A DNA stretch of 64,000 bases, taken from positions 124,001 through 188,000 of the forward strand of contig NZ_JAQQGN010000006.1 in the NCBI RefSeq assembly GCF_028550595.1, written 5' to 3'. The position numbers and the translations under genes are program-made. The DNA comes from Luteimonas sp. BLCC-B24 (GTDB taxonomy: Bacteria > Pseudomonadota > Gammaproteobacteria > Xanthomonadales > Xanthomonadaceae). This document shows positions 39,533 to 47,284 of this stretch, in pieces. Below the pieces are notes generated by a model. It did not search any database and had not been told where the DNA came from. It saw only the letters and a program-made list of their open reading frames with translations. The stretch's first letter is position 1. Each line of letters begins with the position of its first letter.

Positions 39533-41149
39533 TTGCGCCTGCTCGCCGTACCCACGATGTCGCCGGGGTTGATGCAGCGCGAACTGGCGCTGTTCTCGCT
39601 CTACCGGCTGCTGGAGGCCGCCCTGCTGGCACTTCTGGTGTTCAGCCCCTGGGGCGAACTGCTGGGCGAGGTGGTGGACCCGGCGGTCGCGATTTCGGTC
39701 AGCCTGGGCTACCTGGTGGCGTCGGTCGGCCTGCTGCTGCATGCCCGGCATGCGCGGGTGGACCACGCGGCGCACGCCGTGGTCGGCGTGGCGGTGGACA
39801 TCGCGGTCGCGGGGCTCGTGAGCCATGCGATTCCGGAAGTCGCGCCCGGCGTGGCGATGCTGCTGCTGTTCAACATCAGCGCCGCGTCGCTGTTCGTCAG
39901 CCTGCGCAGCAGCCTCTTGATCGCCGCGGCCGCGGCGGCGGCGCTGCTGTTCGAGCGCGTCGCCAGTCTCGTCGGCGGCAGCCCCTTCGACCGGCCGCTG
40001 GCCGAAACGCTGATGTTCGCGCTGGGTTTTTTCGCCGCCGCCTCGCTGACCCGCCAGCTCGGCAAGCAGGTCCGCGACACCCAGGCCCTGGCCGAGCGCC
40101 GGGGCGCGGAGGCGGCCAACATGGCCGAGATCAACGAGCTGGTGATCCGGCGCATGCAGACCGGCGTGCTGCTGGTCGACGGCACGGGCCAGATCCGCCT
40201 GGCCAACGAGGCTGCACTGCTGCTGCTGGGCGACGCCGACACGCCCGGCGAGGACGCCATGCACGGGCGCACGCTGTCGCAGCTCGCGCCGCGGCTGGCC
40301 CTGCGCCTGGCCGACTGGTTGCGCAGCGGCAGTACCGACGACGCGCCGCTCACGCTGCGCGAGCACACCGACGTCATGCCGCGGTTCGTGCGCCTGCTGG
40401 CCAACAGCGACCACACCCTGGTCTTCCTCGACGACACCTCGCTGGTTTCGCGCCGGGCCGAATCGCTGACCCTGGCCACGATGGGCCGGTTCTCGGCCGG
40501 CCTGGCACACGAGATCCGCAATCCGCTGGCGGCGATCAGCTACGCCACCCAGCTGCTGGAGGAGTCGGAGGACATTCGCGACGCCGACCGCCGCCTGCTG
40601 CAGATCATCCATCAGCAGTGCGTGCGCACCAACGGGATCGTGGAAAGCGTGCTGAGCCTGGCCCGGCGCGAACGCGCCCGTCCCGAGCACGTGGACCTGG
40701 TCGCGGCCGCGCATGCCTTCGTGCAGGACTACCGGATGATCGTTGCCGACGACAATGCCGAGATCCGCGTGGCCTGCGACCAGGCCAGCCTGTCGGCCGT
40801 ATTCGACCCGCGCCACCTGCACCAGGTGCTCACGGCACTGGTCAACAACGCGGTGCGCTACGGCCGCATGCCGGGTGCGCCGGCGCGCATCACGCTGCGC
40901 ATCGAACCCGACGGCGACTGCCCGACACTGAGTGTGCTCGACCGCGGACCGGGCATCCCCGACGCGGTGGCCTCCCAGTTGTTCCGCCCGTTCTTCACCA
41001 CCTCCGAAAGCGGCACCGGCCTCGGCCTCTACATCGCCCACGAACTGTGCCGCGCCAACGAGGCCCGCCTCGACTACGTCGCCGTGCCCGGCGGCGGCGC
41101 CTGCTTCCGCATCACCCTGGCCGCCCGGCAGACCCTGCTGCGTCGATGA
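39533..41149 (+). CDS. pilS: Sensor histidine kinase PilS
   Basis: Membrane sensor that phosphorylates PilR; in Pseudomonas PilS senses pilin in the inner membrane. 538 residues from the TTG at 39533 (GGAG nine bases upstream), or 530 from the ATG at 39557. Six predicted membrane segments in the N-terminal 190 residues, a PAS-like linker (MQTGVLLVDGTGQIRLAN), the H box FSAGLAHEIRNPLAAISYAT, the N box ALVNNAVRYGR, and G boxes DRGPGIPDAV and SGTGLGLYIAHEL. Upstream of pilR with a 131-base gap. Confidence 0.96.
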   Translation: MRLLAVPTMSPGLMQRELALFSLYRLLEAALLALLVFSPWGELLGEVVDPAVAISVSLGYLVASVGLLLHARHARVDHAAHAVVGVAVDIAVAGLVSHAIPEVAPGVAMLLLFNISAASLFVSLRSSLLIAAAAAAALLFERVASLVGGSPFDRPLAETLMFALGFFAAASLTRQLGKQVRDTQALAERRGAEAANMAEINELVIRRMQTGVLLVDGTGQIRLANEAALLLLGDADTPGEDAMHGRTLSQLAPRLALRLADWLRSGSTDDAPLTLREHTDVMPRFVRLLANSDHTLVFLDDTSLVSRRAESLTLATMGRFSAGLAHEIRNPLAAISYATQLLEESEDIRDADRRLLQIIHQQCVRTNGIVESVLSLARRERARPEHVDLVAAAHAFVQDYRMIVADDNAEIRVACDQASLSAVFDPRHLHQVLTALVNNAVRYGRMPGAPARITLRIEPDGDCPTLSVLDRGPGIPDAVASQLFRPFFTTSESGTGLGLYIAHELCRANEARLDYVAVPGGGACFRITLAARQTLLRR

Positions 41150-41280
41150 GCCGCGCGGGCGCGCGCCCGCTGCCCGCCCTCACGGGCGGCGCACCGCCGT
41201 TGTCACCGGTGTCGCGCTCGTCAGTCAGGGCAAAAGCTGTCACCATGCGTCACATCCAAACACACGTTTAACCCGCCTCG

Positions 41281-42696
41281 ATGAGCGACAACCGCAGCGC
41301 CCTGATCGTCGACGACGAGCACGACATCCGTGAACTGCTGGTACTGACGCTGGGGCGGATGGGCCTGCGCACCGACACCGCCCCCAACCTGGCGGCCGCC
41401 CGCGAAATGCTGGCCACCGTGTCCTACGACCTCTGCCTGACCGACATGCGCCTGCCCGACGGTTCGGGCCTGGAACTGGTCGGCGAGATCGGCACCCGCT
41501 TCCCCGGCACCCCGGTCGCGGTGATCACCGCCTACGGCAACGTCGAAGCGGCGGTGGAGGCCCTCAAGGCCGGCGCCTTCGACTTCGTCAGCAAGCCGGT
41601 CGACATCCACGTGCTGCGCGGCCTGGTCCGCCAGGCGCTGGAACTGGGCGAGCGCGCACGGCGCACCAGCGAGGAACAGAGCAGCCGCCTGCTCGGTGCG
41701 TCCGACGCCATGGTCACGCTGCGCAACACCATCGCCAAGGTCGCCCGCAGCCAAGCGCCGGTGTACATCAGCGGCGAATCGGGCACCGGCAAGGAGCTCG
41801 TGGCCCGCACCATCCACGCCCAGGGCGCGCGCGCCGGCGGACCATTCATTCCGGTCAACTGCGGCGCGATTCCGACCGAACTGATGGAGAGCGAGTTCTT
41901 CGGCCACAAGAAGGGCAGCTTCACCGGCGCGCACAGCGACAAGCCCGGCCTGTTCCAGGCCGCCGACGGCGGCACCCTGTTCCTCGACGAAGTGGCCGAG
42001 CTGCCGCTGCCGATGCAGGTCAAGCTGCTGCGCGCGATCCAGGAAAAGTGCATCCGTCCGGTCGGCGCCTCGAGCGAGGTGCCCGTGGACGTGCGTCTGC
42101 TCTCGGCCACCCACAAGGATCTGGGCGCTCTGGTCAACGAGGGCCGCTTCCGCCACGACCTCTACTACCGCATCAACGTCATCGGCCTCAACGTCCCGCC
42201 GCTGCGCGAGCGCACCGGCGACCTGCCGCTGCTGTCCAACGCCATCCTCCAGCGCCTGGCCCAGGCCATGCACCGCGCGCCGCCGATGCTCGACGACGAC
42301 GCCGTCGCCGCGCTCGAGGCCTATCCGTTCCCCGGCAACGTCCGCGAACTGGAGAACGTGCTCGAACGTGCGCTGGCGATGGCCGACGGCGACCGCATCA
42401 CCGGCGACGACCTGCACCTGCCCGCGCCTCCGGGCGCCCCGCGCACGACATCGCCGGTCATTACCGGCACCCATCCCGCGCTGCCGCCCAGCACGTCCGC
42501 GCCGCGCGACCCGCGCACCGTCAGCCCCTTCGAGACCGCCGGCACCGCCCTGCCCTCCTTCATCGAGGACATCGAGCGCGCCGCGATCCAGCAGGCCCTG
42601 CAGGAAAACCGCTACAACAAGACCAAGACCGCCGCGGCCCTGGGCATCACGTTCCGGGCGCTGCGGTACAAGCTGAAGAAGCTGGGGATCGATTGA
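41281..42696 (+). CDS. pilR: Sigma-54-dependent response regulator PilR
   Basis: NtrC-family activator of pilA transcription. 471 residues: receiver domain with the phospho-acceptor Asp in YDLCLTDMRLPDGSGLEL, AAA+ domain with Walker A YISGESGTGKELVARTI and the sigma-54-contacting loop GSFTGAH (Ser in place of the usual Ala of GAFTGA), Walker B GGTLFLDEVAELPL, and a C-terminal Fis-type HTH (NRYNKTKTAAALGITFRALR). A Pro/Thr-rich linker of about 50 residues precedes the HTH. The target promoter is visible upstream of pilA. Confidence 0.97.
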   Translation: MSDNRSALIVDDEHDIRELLVLTLGRMGLRTDTAPNLAAAREMLATVSYDLCLTDMRLPDGSGLELVGEIGTRFPGTPVAVITAYGNVEAAVEALKAGAFDFVSKPVDIHVLRGLVRQALELGERARRTSEEQSSRLLGASDAMVTLRNTIAKVARSQAPVYISGESGTGKELVARTIHAQGARAGGPFIPVNCGAIPTELMESEFFGHKKGSFTGAHSDKPGLFQAADGGTLFLDEVAELPLPMQVKLLRAIQEKCIRPVGASSEVPVDVRLLSATHKDLGALVNEGRFRHDLYYRINVIGLNVPPLRERTGDLPLLSNAILQRLAQAMHRAPPMLDDDAVAALEAYPFPGNVRELENVLERALAMADGDRITGDDLHLPAPPGAPRTTSPVITGTHPALPPSTSAPRDPRTVSPFETAGTALPSFIEDIERAAIQQALQENRYNKTKTAAALGITFRALRYKLKKLGID

Positions 42697-42721
42697 GGGC
42701 GGGACGACCGCGGCCTAGACT
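42693..42721 (+). promoter_or_regulatory. Promoter of the tfpX-like gene
   Basis: TTGAGG (42693-42698), overlapping the pilR stop codon, and TAGACT (42716-42721), 17 bases apart. The tfpX-like gene can therefore be expressed independently of pilSR. Confidence 0.6.
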
Positions 42722-42751
42722 CGCCGCCGTCGCCCCCGCTCCCGGTCAACG

Positions 42752-43459
42752 ATGAATCGCTGGAAGGCCGCCGCCACCCATCTCGCCCTGAGTGCCGTCG
42801 TCATCGGCGGTATCGCCCTCACCGCGTTCCTGCTCTGGTATCCCTACGCCCTCTACCGCGTCTCGGGACTCGATCGCATCCTGCTGGTGATGCTGGCCAT
42901 CGATCTCACTGCGGGTCCGCTGCTCACGCTCATCGTGTACCGGGCCGGGAAGCCCAGCCTCCGGTTCGACCTCACAGTGATCGCGCTGTGCCAAGCCGCG
43001 TTTCTCGCCTATGGCCTGCACACCCTGTGGCAAGGCCGGCCGGTCTTCCTGGTTGCAACCCCTGACACCTATACGCTGGTCTTCGCCAACGAAATCGCGC
43101 CGACGGATCTTGCGGATGCGGCGGACCCCGCGTGGCGCAGCCTGCCTTGGACCGGCCCCATCCTCGCGGGTGCCCGCATGCCGGAAGCGCCTGACCAGCG
43201 GCGCGAGGTGATGGAGACCTTCATGGCCGGCGGCGCCGGCATCGAGCGCACACCCCGGCGCTATCTATCCTTCGACGCGGTCATCCCCCTCCTGCTGGAG
43301 AACGCAGAGGCGGTCCCGCCGTCGGTACCTGACGCCGATATCGCCCGCACCGGGCGCACACGCGATGCGCTCAGGCGCGCGCCGTTGGTGTCCCGGCGCG
43401 GCGAGGGTTGGATGTTGATCGATTCCGAGCAGGGCCGGCCGCTCCGCGCGGTGAGATGA
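42752..43459 (+). CDS. TfpX/TfpZ-family type IV pilin accessory protein
   Basis: 235 residues. The N-terminus RWKAAATHLALSAVVIGGIA, followed by LLWYPYALYRVSGLDRILL, LAIDLTAGPLLTLIVYRAGK and LRFDLTVIALCQAAFLAYGL, matches the TfpX/TfpZ family encoded next to pilA in Pseudomonas, Moraxella and Acinetobacter and required with particular pilin alleles. Three membrane helices in the first 95 residues, then a periplasmic domain of about 130 residues. Here it lies upstream of pilA instead of downstream. Symbol withheld because the subtype (X or Z) cannot be told. Confidence 0.85.
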   Translation: MNRWKAAATHLALSAVVIGGIALTAFLLWYPYALYRVSGLDRILLVMLAIDLTAGPLLTLIVYRAGKPSLRFDLTVIALCQAAFLAYGLHTLWQGRPVFLVATPDTYTLVFANEIAPTDLADAADPAWRSLPWTGPILAGARMPEAPDQRREVMETFMAGGAGIERTPRRYLSFDAVIPLLLENAEAVPPSVPDADIARTGRTRDALRRAPLVSRRGEGWMLIDSEQGRPLRAVR

Positions 43460-43753
43460 CACGCGGGCCAGAGCGCGGGCCTCTTTCCGCGCACATCACG
43501 GGTCCGCTCGCCACACTCAGACGCTCTGCGTCACCTACTGACCCTGTGCGCCCGGAATGAAAAGCGCCGCCAAGCGTTGGATGACTCAAAACTGAACCTT
43601 CGTCACGCACACGGATGTCAAAGCCTCGTCATCCCGGAGTTGGCACGACTCGTGCGTTAGCTCTCGTGCACGTGCAGATCGCACGGCTGCCCACGGATCG
43701 GCACCAGCCGGGCCACCCGGCACGTGGAAACAATCACTCCTAGGGGATACACC
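43460..43753 (+). other. pilA upstream regulatory region and leader
   Basis: 294 bases without a gene. It contains the sigma-54 promoter at 43641-43655, TGTCA at 43616-43620 as a possible PilR contact, and the pilA leader with an AGGGGAT ribosome binding site just before 43754. Confidence 0.6.
43641..43655 (+). promoter_or_regulatory. Sigma-54 promoter of pilA
   Basis: TGGCAC-N5-GTGC matches the -24/-12 consensus TGGCAC-N5-TTGC except for one T; the GG and GC dinucleotides are 10 bases apart, as required. It lies about 100 bases upstream of the pilA start and agrees with PilR control. Confidence 0.8.
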
Positions 43754-44218
43754 ATGAAGAAGATGCAGAAGGGCTTTACCCTGATCGAACTGATGATCGT
43801 GATCGCGATCCTCGGCATCCTGGTCGCCATCGCGCTGCCGGCCTACCAGGACTACACCGTCCGCGCCCGCGTGTCGGAAGCCGTCGCCCAGACCGCGCCG
43901 GCCAAGCTGGCGGTTGCCGAGACGGCTTCGTCGCTGAACAACGGTCTCGCCGGCGTGACCGCTGCCAACTCCGGCTTCACCTTCCCGGCAGCCGGCACGG
44001 ACTACGTGCAGAGCATTGCAGTGGGCGCCAACGGCGTGATCACCACGACTCCGCGCAACACCGGTGCCAACGACAACCCGGTCATGGTATGGACGCCCAC
44101 GCAGGCCAACGCGACTGCTCCGATCAACTGGGCTTGCACGGTCGCTGCGACGGCTGCGCACAAGTACGTGCCCGCCGAGTGCCGCAACACCGCTCCGACC
44201 GGCACCACGGGCGGCTGA
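43754..44218 (+). CDS. pilA: Type IV major pilin PilA
   Basis: Pilus subunit. 154 residues; type IVa prepilin leader of 7 residues (MKKMQKG) cleaved before Phe, Glu at mature position 5, and the hydrophobic stalk [20 protein letters not shown]. Two Cys at 128 and 143 form the C-terminal disulfide loop. The tail after Cys143 is rich in Thr and Gly ([10 protein letters not shown]) and could carry O-linked modification, which is speculative. Start MKKMQKG with AGGGGAT upstream. A single pilA copy is present. Strong terminator downstream. Confidence 0.98.
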   Translation: MKKMQKGFTLIELMIVIAILGILVAIALPAYQDYTVRARVSEAVAQTAPAKLAVAETASSLNNGLAGVTAANSGFTFPAAGTDYVQSIAVGANGVITTTPRNTGANDNPVMVWTPTQANATAPINWACTVAATAAHKYVPAECRNTAPTGTTGG

Positions 44219-44247
44219 TTCGAACCAGTCGTAACGTGATGCGAAGA

Positions 44248-44278
44248 AGTCGGGGGGCGTATGCTCCCCGACTTTTTT
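44248..44278 (+). terminator. Intrinsic terminator of pilA
   Basis: AGTCGGGG (44248-44255) and CCCCGACT (44266-44273) form an 8-bp stem with a 10-base loop, followed by TTTTTT. It should limit read-through into the genes at 44298 onwards. Confidence 0.92.
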
Positions 44279-44297
44279 ATTGCAGGGGGCCGGCTCT

Positions 44298-45530
44298 ATG
44301 CGCGACATGATGTTGCCGCCCACTGCCGTGCCGTGGCGCACGGTCGTTGCCGGGGTGATCGGCGTACTGCTCAGTCTGACCGTCGTGCTGACGTGGCAGC
44401 CACCCTTGTTGGCGAGCCTCGGCCTGATGCTCGCAGCCTGCGCCATTCCGATGTGGGTGATCGAACACCGACGCTTCCGATCTTCCGCGGATGGCAACGA
44501 CGGCGATCTCCCACCTTTCAGTCGGACACAGGTCCGCCGCCTCCGCATGACGGGTGGCCTGCTGGTGTTCGTCCTGCTTGCGCTGACGATCCGGCTCCAG
44601 CTCTCCGTGTCCGGAAGCAGCGTCGCCGGCCTCCACGTCGTCCAGTTTCCGCTTCTGGTCGCCGCCGGGATTTGGGCGGTCCTGCAAGGGCTGCTCCTGC
44701 CTCGCGATCGCCCTGCGCCGGGTGCAGTCGGGCAGCTTGCCCTGTCGTTCCAGCACCTGCTCAGCGGCGGCTCCTGGTCCACCGCAGAGCGCCAGTGCCT
44801 TCTGGCGTGGTGCGTGAAGCTGTTCTTTCTGCCGCTGATGCTCGCGTGGCTGCACGACTGGCTGGCCCTGCTCCACGTCTCCGCCTCGCCGCTCGACGGC
44901 TGGATGCCGGCGTTTCTCGCTGCGATGACCCTGCTGTATGCGCTCGACACCCTGTTCGGGACGGTCGGTTATCTGTCGACGCATCGCGCGATCGGCGCCC
45001 ACATCCGCTCCACCGATGCGAGCTGGCTCGGCTGGCTGTCCGCGCTGGTGTGCTATCCCCCTCTGAACCTCCTCGTCCTTCGGCAATGGCTCGACTACCA
45101 GGACGAAGTCGACTGGACCCACTGGCTCGGAGATTCCTGGGTCGCAGGCGCCTGGGCGCTCGCGATCCTGGCGCTGACTGCGGTGTATACACTCTCGACC
45201 CTTGTGTTCGGCCCGCGATTCTCGAACCTCACCCACCGCGGCATCATCACGAGCGGACCGTTCCGATTGACCAAGCATCCGGCCTACATCAGCAAGAATC
45301 TGAGCTGGTGGTTGGTCGCCGTTCCGTTCATCTCCAACAGTGGTCCGAAAGCAGCCGCCCTGAACTGCGCCGCGCTGCTTGCCGTCAACGGCATTTACTG
45401 GCTGCGCGCGAAAACGGAAGAGCGTCACCTGATGGCCGACCCCACCTACCAGCAATACGCAGCGTGGATCGCCATGCATGGCATGTTCGCCCGCTGCCGT
45501 CGGACGCTTCGTCCCAAGCGCGCAACATGA
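44298..45530 (+). CDS. Polytopic membrane protein with ICMT-like methyltransferase domain
   Basis: 410 residues with about nine membrane helices. The last third carries the isoprenylcysteine carboxyl methyltransferase/PEMT-like pattern: RGIITSGPFRLTKHPAYISK, WWLVAVPF, and RAKTEERHLMADPTYQQYA (the Glu-Glu-Arg near the C-terminus is typical). The N-terminal six helices are extra compared with simple ICMT proteins of about 200 residues. Substrate unknown; no prenylated protein is evident, so membrane-lipid or pilin modification is as likely. Start ATG 44298 with AGGGGG eight bases upstream. Immediately follows the pilA terminator; its stop overlaps the next gene (ATGA). Confidence 0.8.
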   Translation: MRDMMLPPTAVPWRTVVAGVIGVLLSLTVVLTWQPPLLASLGLMLAACAIPMWVIEHRRFRSSADGNDGDLPPFSRTQVRRLRMTGGLLVFVLLALTIRLQLSVSGSSVAGLHVVQFPLLVAAGIWAVLQGLLLPRDRPAPGAVGQLALSFQHLLSGGSWSTAERQCLLAWCVKLFFLPLMLAWLHDWLALLHVSASPLDGWMPAFLAAMTLLYALDTLFGTVGYLSTHRAIGAHIRSTDASWLGWLSALVCYPPLNLLVLRQWLDYQDEVDWTHWLGDSWVAGAWALAILALTAVYTLSTLVFGPRFSNLTHRGIITSGPFRLTKHPAYISKNLSWWLVAVPFISNSGPKAAALNCAALLAVNGIYWLRAKTEERHLMADPTYQQYAAWIAMHGMFARCRRTLRPKRAT

Positions 45531-46468
45531 GTCTTCATGGTGCACTGCGCTTGGGAGTACTGACGTTGGGAGTCGCTCTCGGTGGGTGTGCGAGCGAAAG
45601 CCCGGACCGCGCCCAGTGCGTCAGGAGCGCGCTCACACAGCCGGCACTCGACAACGGCGCGGCTGTTTTCACGGGCGACGACGGGACCGCGCGGTCCGTC
45701 AGCGCCACCTGGCGAAGTCGTTTCCGGCTCGCCCTGCGGCACGAGTACCCCGTTGCGAGCCTGACCAAGCCCCTGATCGCGCATGCCGTTGCCCGGCACA
45801 TCGCCGCAGGCGACTTCGGACTCGACACGCCCATCGCCGACGCACTCGACGAGATCGCGTTCCATCCGGATACCGGTCGCATCACCATACGCCAGCTGCT
45901 CCAGCACAGCGGCGGTCTTGGTCGCCCCGACGGACTCGACCCGCTCTGGACGAGAGGACCCGGCACGGGGACGCACCCGGACTGTCGCGCGGCGGCCGTC
46001 TACGTGGCCGGCCTGCCGCCCGACGCATCGCTGACCGGCCGCACGTTCTACAGCAACGCCGGCTACTGTCTGCTGGGCGAGCTTCTTGCACAGGTCGCGA
46101 TGGATGGCCCCGAGGACGAACGGATCCGCGCACTGACGACCCAGCCGCTCGGCGGCGCCGGCGCATGGATCGCACCACTCGAGGATGTCTACGACGGCTT
46201 GCGGGCCACGCTGCCTCTGACGCATCTGGAGCCTTCCGCAGTGCCGCTCGAGGACGGGTCGTGGTACGGCTACGGATGGCGCTGGCAACCTGTCGCCGGG
46301 CGAGGCGCGCCCTGGATGCATGCCGGTCGCCTGCCCGGCGTGCTGTCGGTCGCACTCACGGATGGCGATGGTCGCCTCGTCGTCGCCCATTTCGATGGTG
46401 ACCCCGCGGATGCGCTCGGCGCTGCCGCCCGCTTCGGCGCTGCCGCCTGGCCGTGCATGCACCCATGA
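45527..46468 (+). CDS. Serine hydrolase (beta-lactamase/class C PBP fold) lipoprotein
   Basis: 313 residues. Signal peptide MSLHGALRLGVLTLGVALGG ending in lipobox GGC, so an outer- or inner-membrane lipoprotein. Catalytic motifs: SLTK (in YPVASLTKPLIAHAV), YSN (in RTFYSNAGYCLLGEL) and HAG (in PWMHAGRLPGV) in the order SxxK, YxN, HxG of the beta-lactamase-related serine hydrolase family. Members are D,D-peptidases, esterases or transesterases, so the substrate is open. The start overlaps the previous stop by four bases: same operon as the ICMT-like gene. Confidence 0.88.
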   Translation: MSLHGALRLGVLTLGVALGGCASESPDRAQCVRSALTQPALDNGAAVFTGDDGTARSVSATWRSRFRLALRHEYPVASLTKPLIAHAVARHIAAGDFGLDTPIADALDEIAFHPDTGRITIRQLLQHSGGLGRPDGLDPLWTRGPGTGTHPDCRAAAVYVAGLPPDASLTGRTFYSNAGYCLLGELLAQVAMDGPEDERIRALTTQPLGGAGAWIAPLEDVYDGLRATLPLTHLEPSAVPLEDGSWYGYGWRWQPVAGRGAPWMHAGRLPGVLSVALTDGDGRLVVAHFDGDPADALGAAARFGAAAWPCMHP

Positions 46469-46651
46469 TCCTTTTAGTTGCTCCTGCGATCTCGTTCCAC
46501 CCGGAACGACGCTAGGATGTGCGCCGCCGCTTGCCGCGCCGCCGATCAAAACCGGGCATCCGACAGTGATGACAGAGCCCGAGCAAGTGCGGCAACGTAA
46601 AGTTCGATTGATCAACCCCGCCGTTTAGGCGCCTGACGCATACCTGACAAC

Positions 46652-47284
46652 ATGCCGGACATCCAATCGCAAGACGTCGTCTCCAGTTACCGCCGCTACG
46701 CCCCGTTCTACGACACGATGTTCGGCGCCGTGCTCGGCCCGGGTCGCCGGAAGCTGACCGAAACCGTCACCGCTCTCGCGCCTCGTCGCCTGCTCGAGGT
46801 CGGCGTCGGAACGGGCCTCGCGCTCCCGGAGTACCCGGCCGATACCGATGTCACGGGAATCGACCTGTCATCGGACATGCTGGCGATCGCGCGGAAACGC
46901 GCCGATGCGTTGCCGGGGCGCCGCATCCGCCTGATGGAGATGGACGCAGAAGATCTGCAATTCGACGACGACAACTTCGACTGCGTCGCTGTCCCTTACG
47001 TCCTGTCGGTGACCCCGAATCCCGACGTCTTCGTTGCCGAACTGCGCAGGGTTTGTACGCCCGGCGGTCACATCGTGCTGGTCAACCATTTCAGTGGCAG
47101 CCACATCTGGCTCACGCTCGAGAAGCTGGTCAGCCCGTTGGCGGGACGAATCGGCTTCCGATCCGAATTCAGCTACGAAGAGAACATTCTGCGTCACCCG
47201 TGGACCGTGCTCGAGTGCACCACCGTCAATCTGTTCGGGCTGTCGAAGCTGTTGGTTATCCGCAATGAGAAGCCAGCTCGCTGA
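46652..47284 (+). CDS. Class I SAM methyltransferase, PmtA-like
   Basis: 210 residues. Motif I LLEVGVGTGLALPEYP, motif II DVTGIDLSSDMLAIARKRA and motif III/IV LQFDDDNFDCVAVPYVLSV define a Rossmann methyltransferase. The N-terminal SSYRRYAPFYDTMFG and the C-terminal LLVIRNEK resemble PmtA phosphatidylethanolamine N-methyltransferases, which convert PE to phosphatidylcholine. Substrate not proven. The downstream gene starts inside its last codons (20-base overlap), so the two are coupled. Confidence 0.85.
   Translation: MPDIQSQDVVSSYRRYAPFYDTMFGAVLGPGRRKLTETVTALAPRRLLEVGVGTGLALPEYPADTDVTGIDLSSDMLAIARKRADALPGRRIRLMEMDAEDLQFDDDNFDCVAVPYVLSVTPNPDVFVAELRRVCTPGGHIVLVNHFSGSHIWLTLEKLVSPLAGRIGFRSEFSYEENILRHPWTVLECTTVNLFGLSKLLVIRNEKPAR

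Noticed and set aside
41150-41280. Riboswitch or small RNA between pilS and pilR
   Set aside because: 131 bases with no stable conserved structure or recognisable motif.
44261-45526. Upstream extension of the serine hydrolase frame to 44261
   Set aside because: That part runs antiparallel in frame to the ICMT-like gene; the lipoprotein signal starting at 45527 and the ATGA overlap fix the start.
47034-47264. Upstream extension of the sulfatase-like frame to 47034
   Set aside because: It overlaps the methyltransferase C-terminal domain and has Ser/Arg/Trp-rich non-protein-like composition; the ATG at 47265 precedes the first membrane helix.
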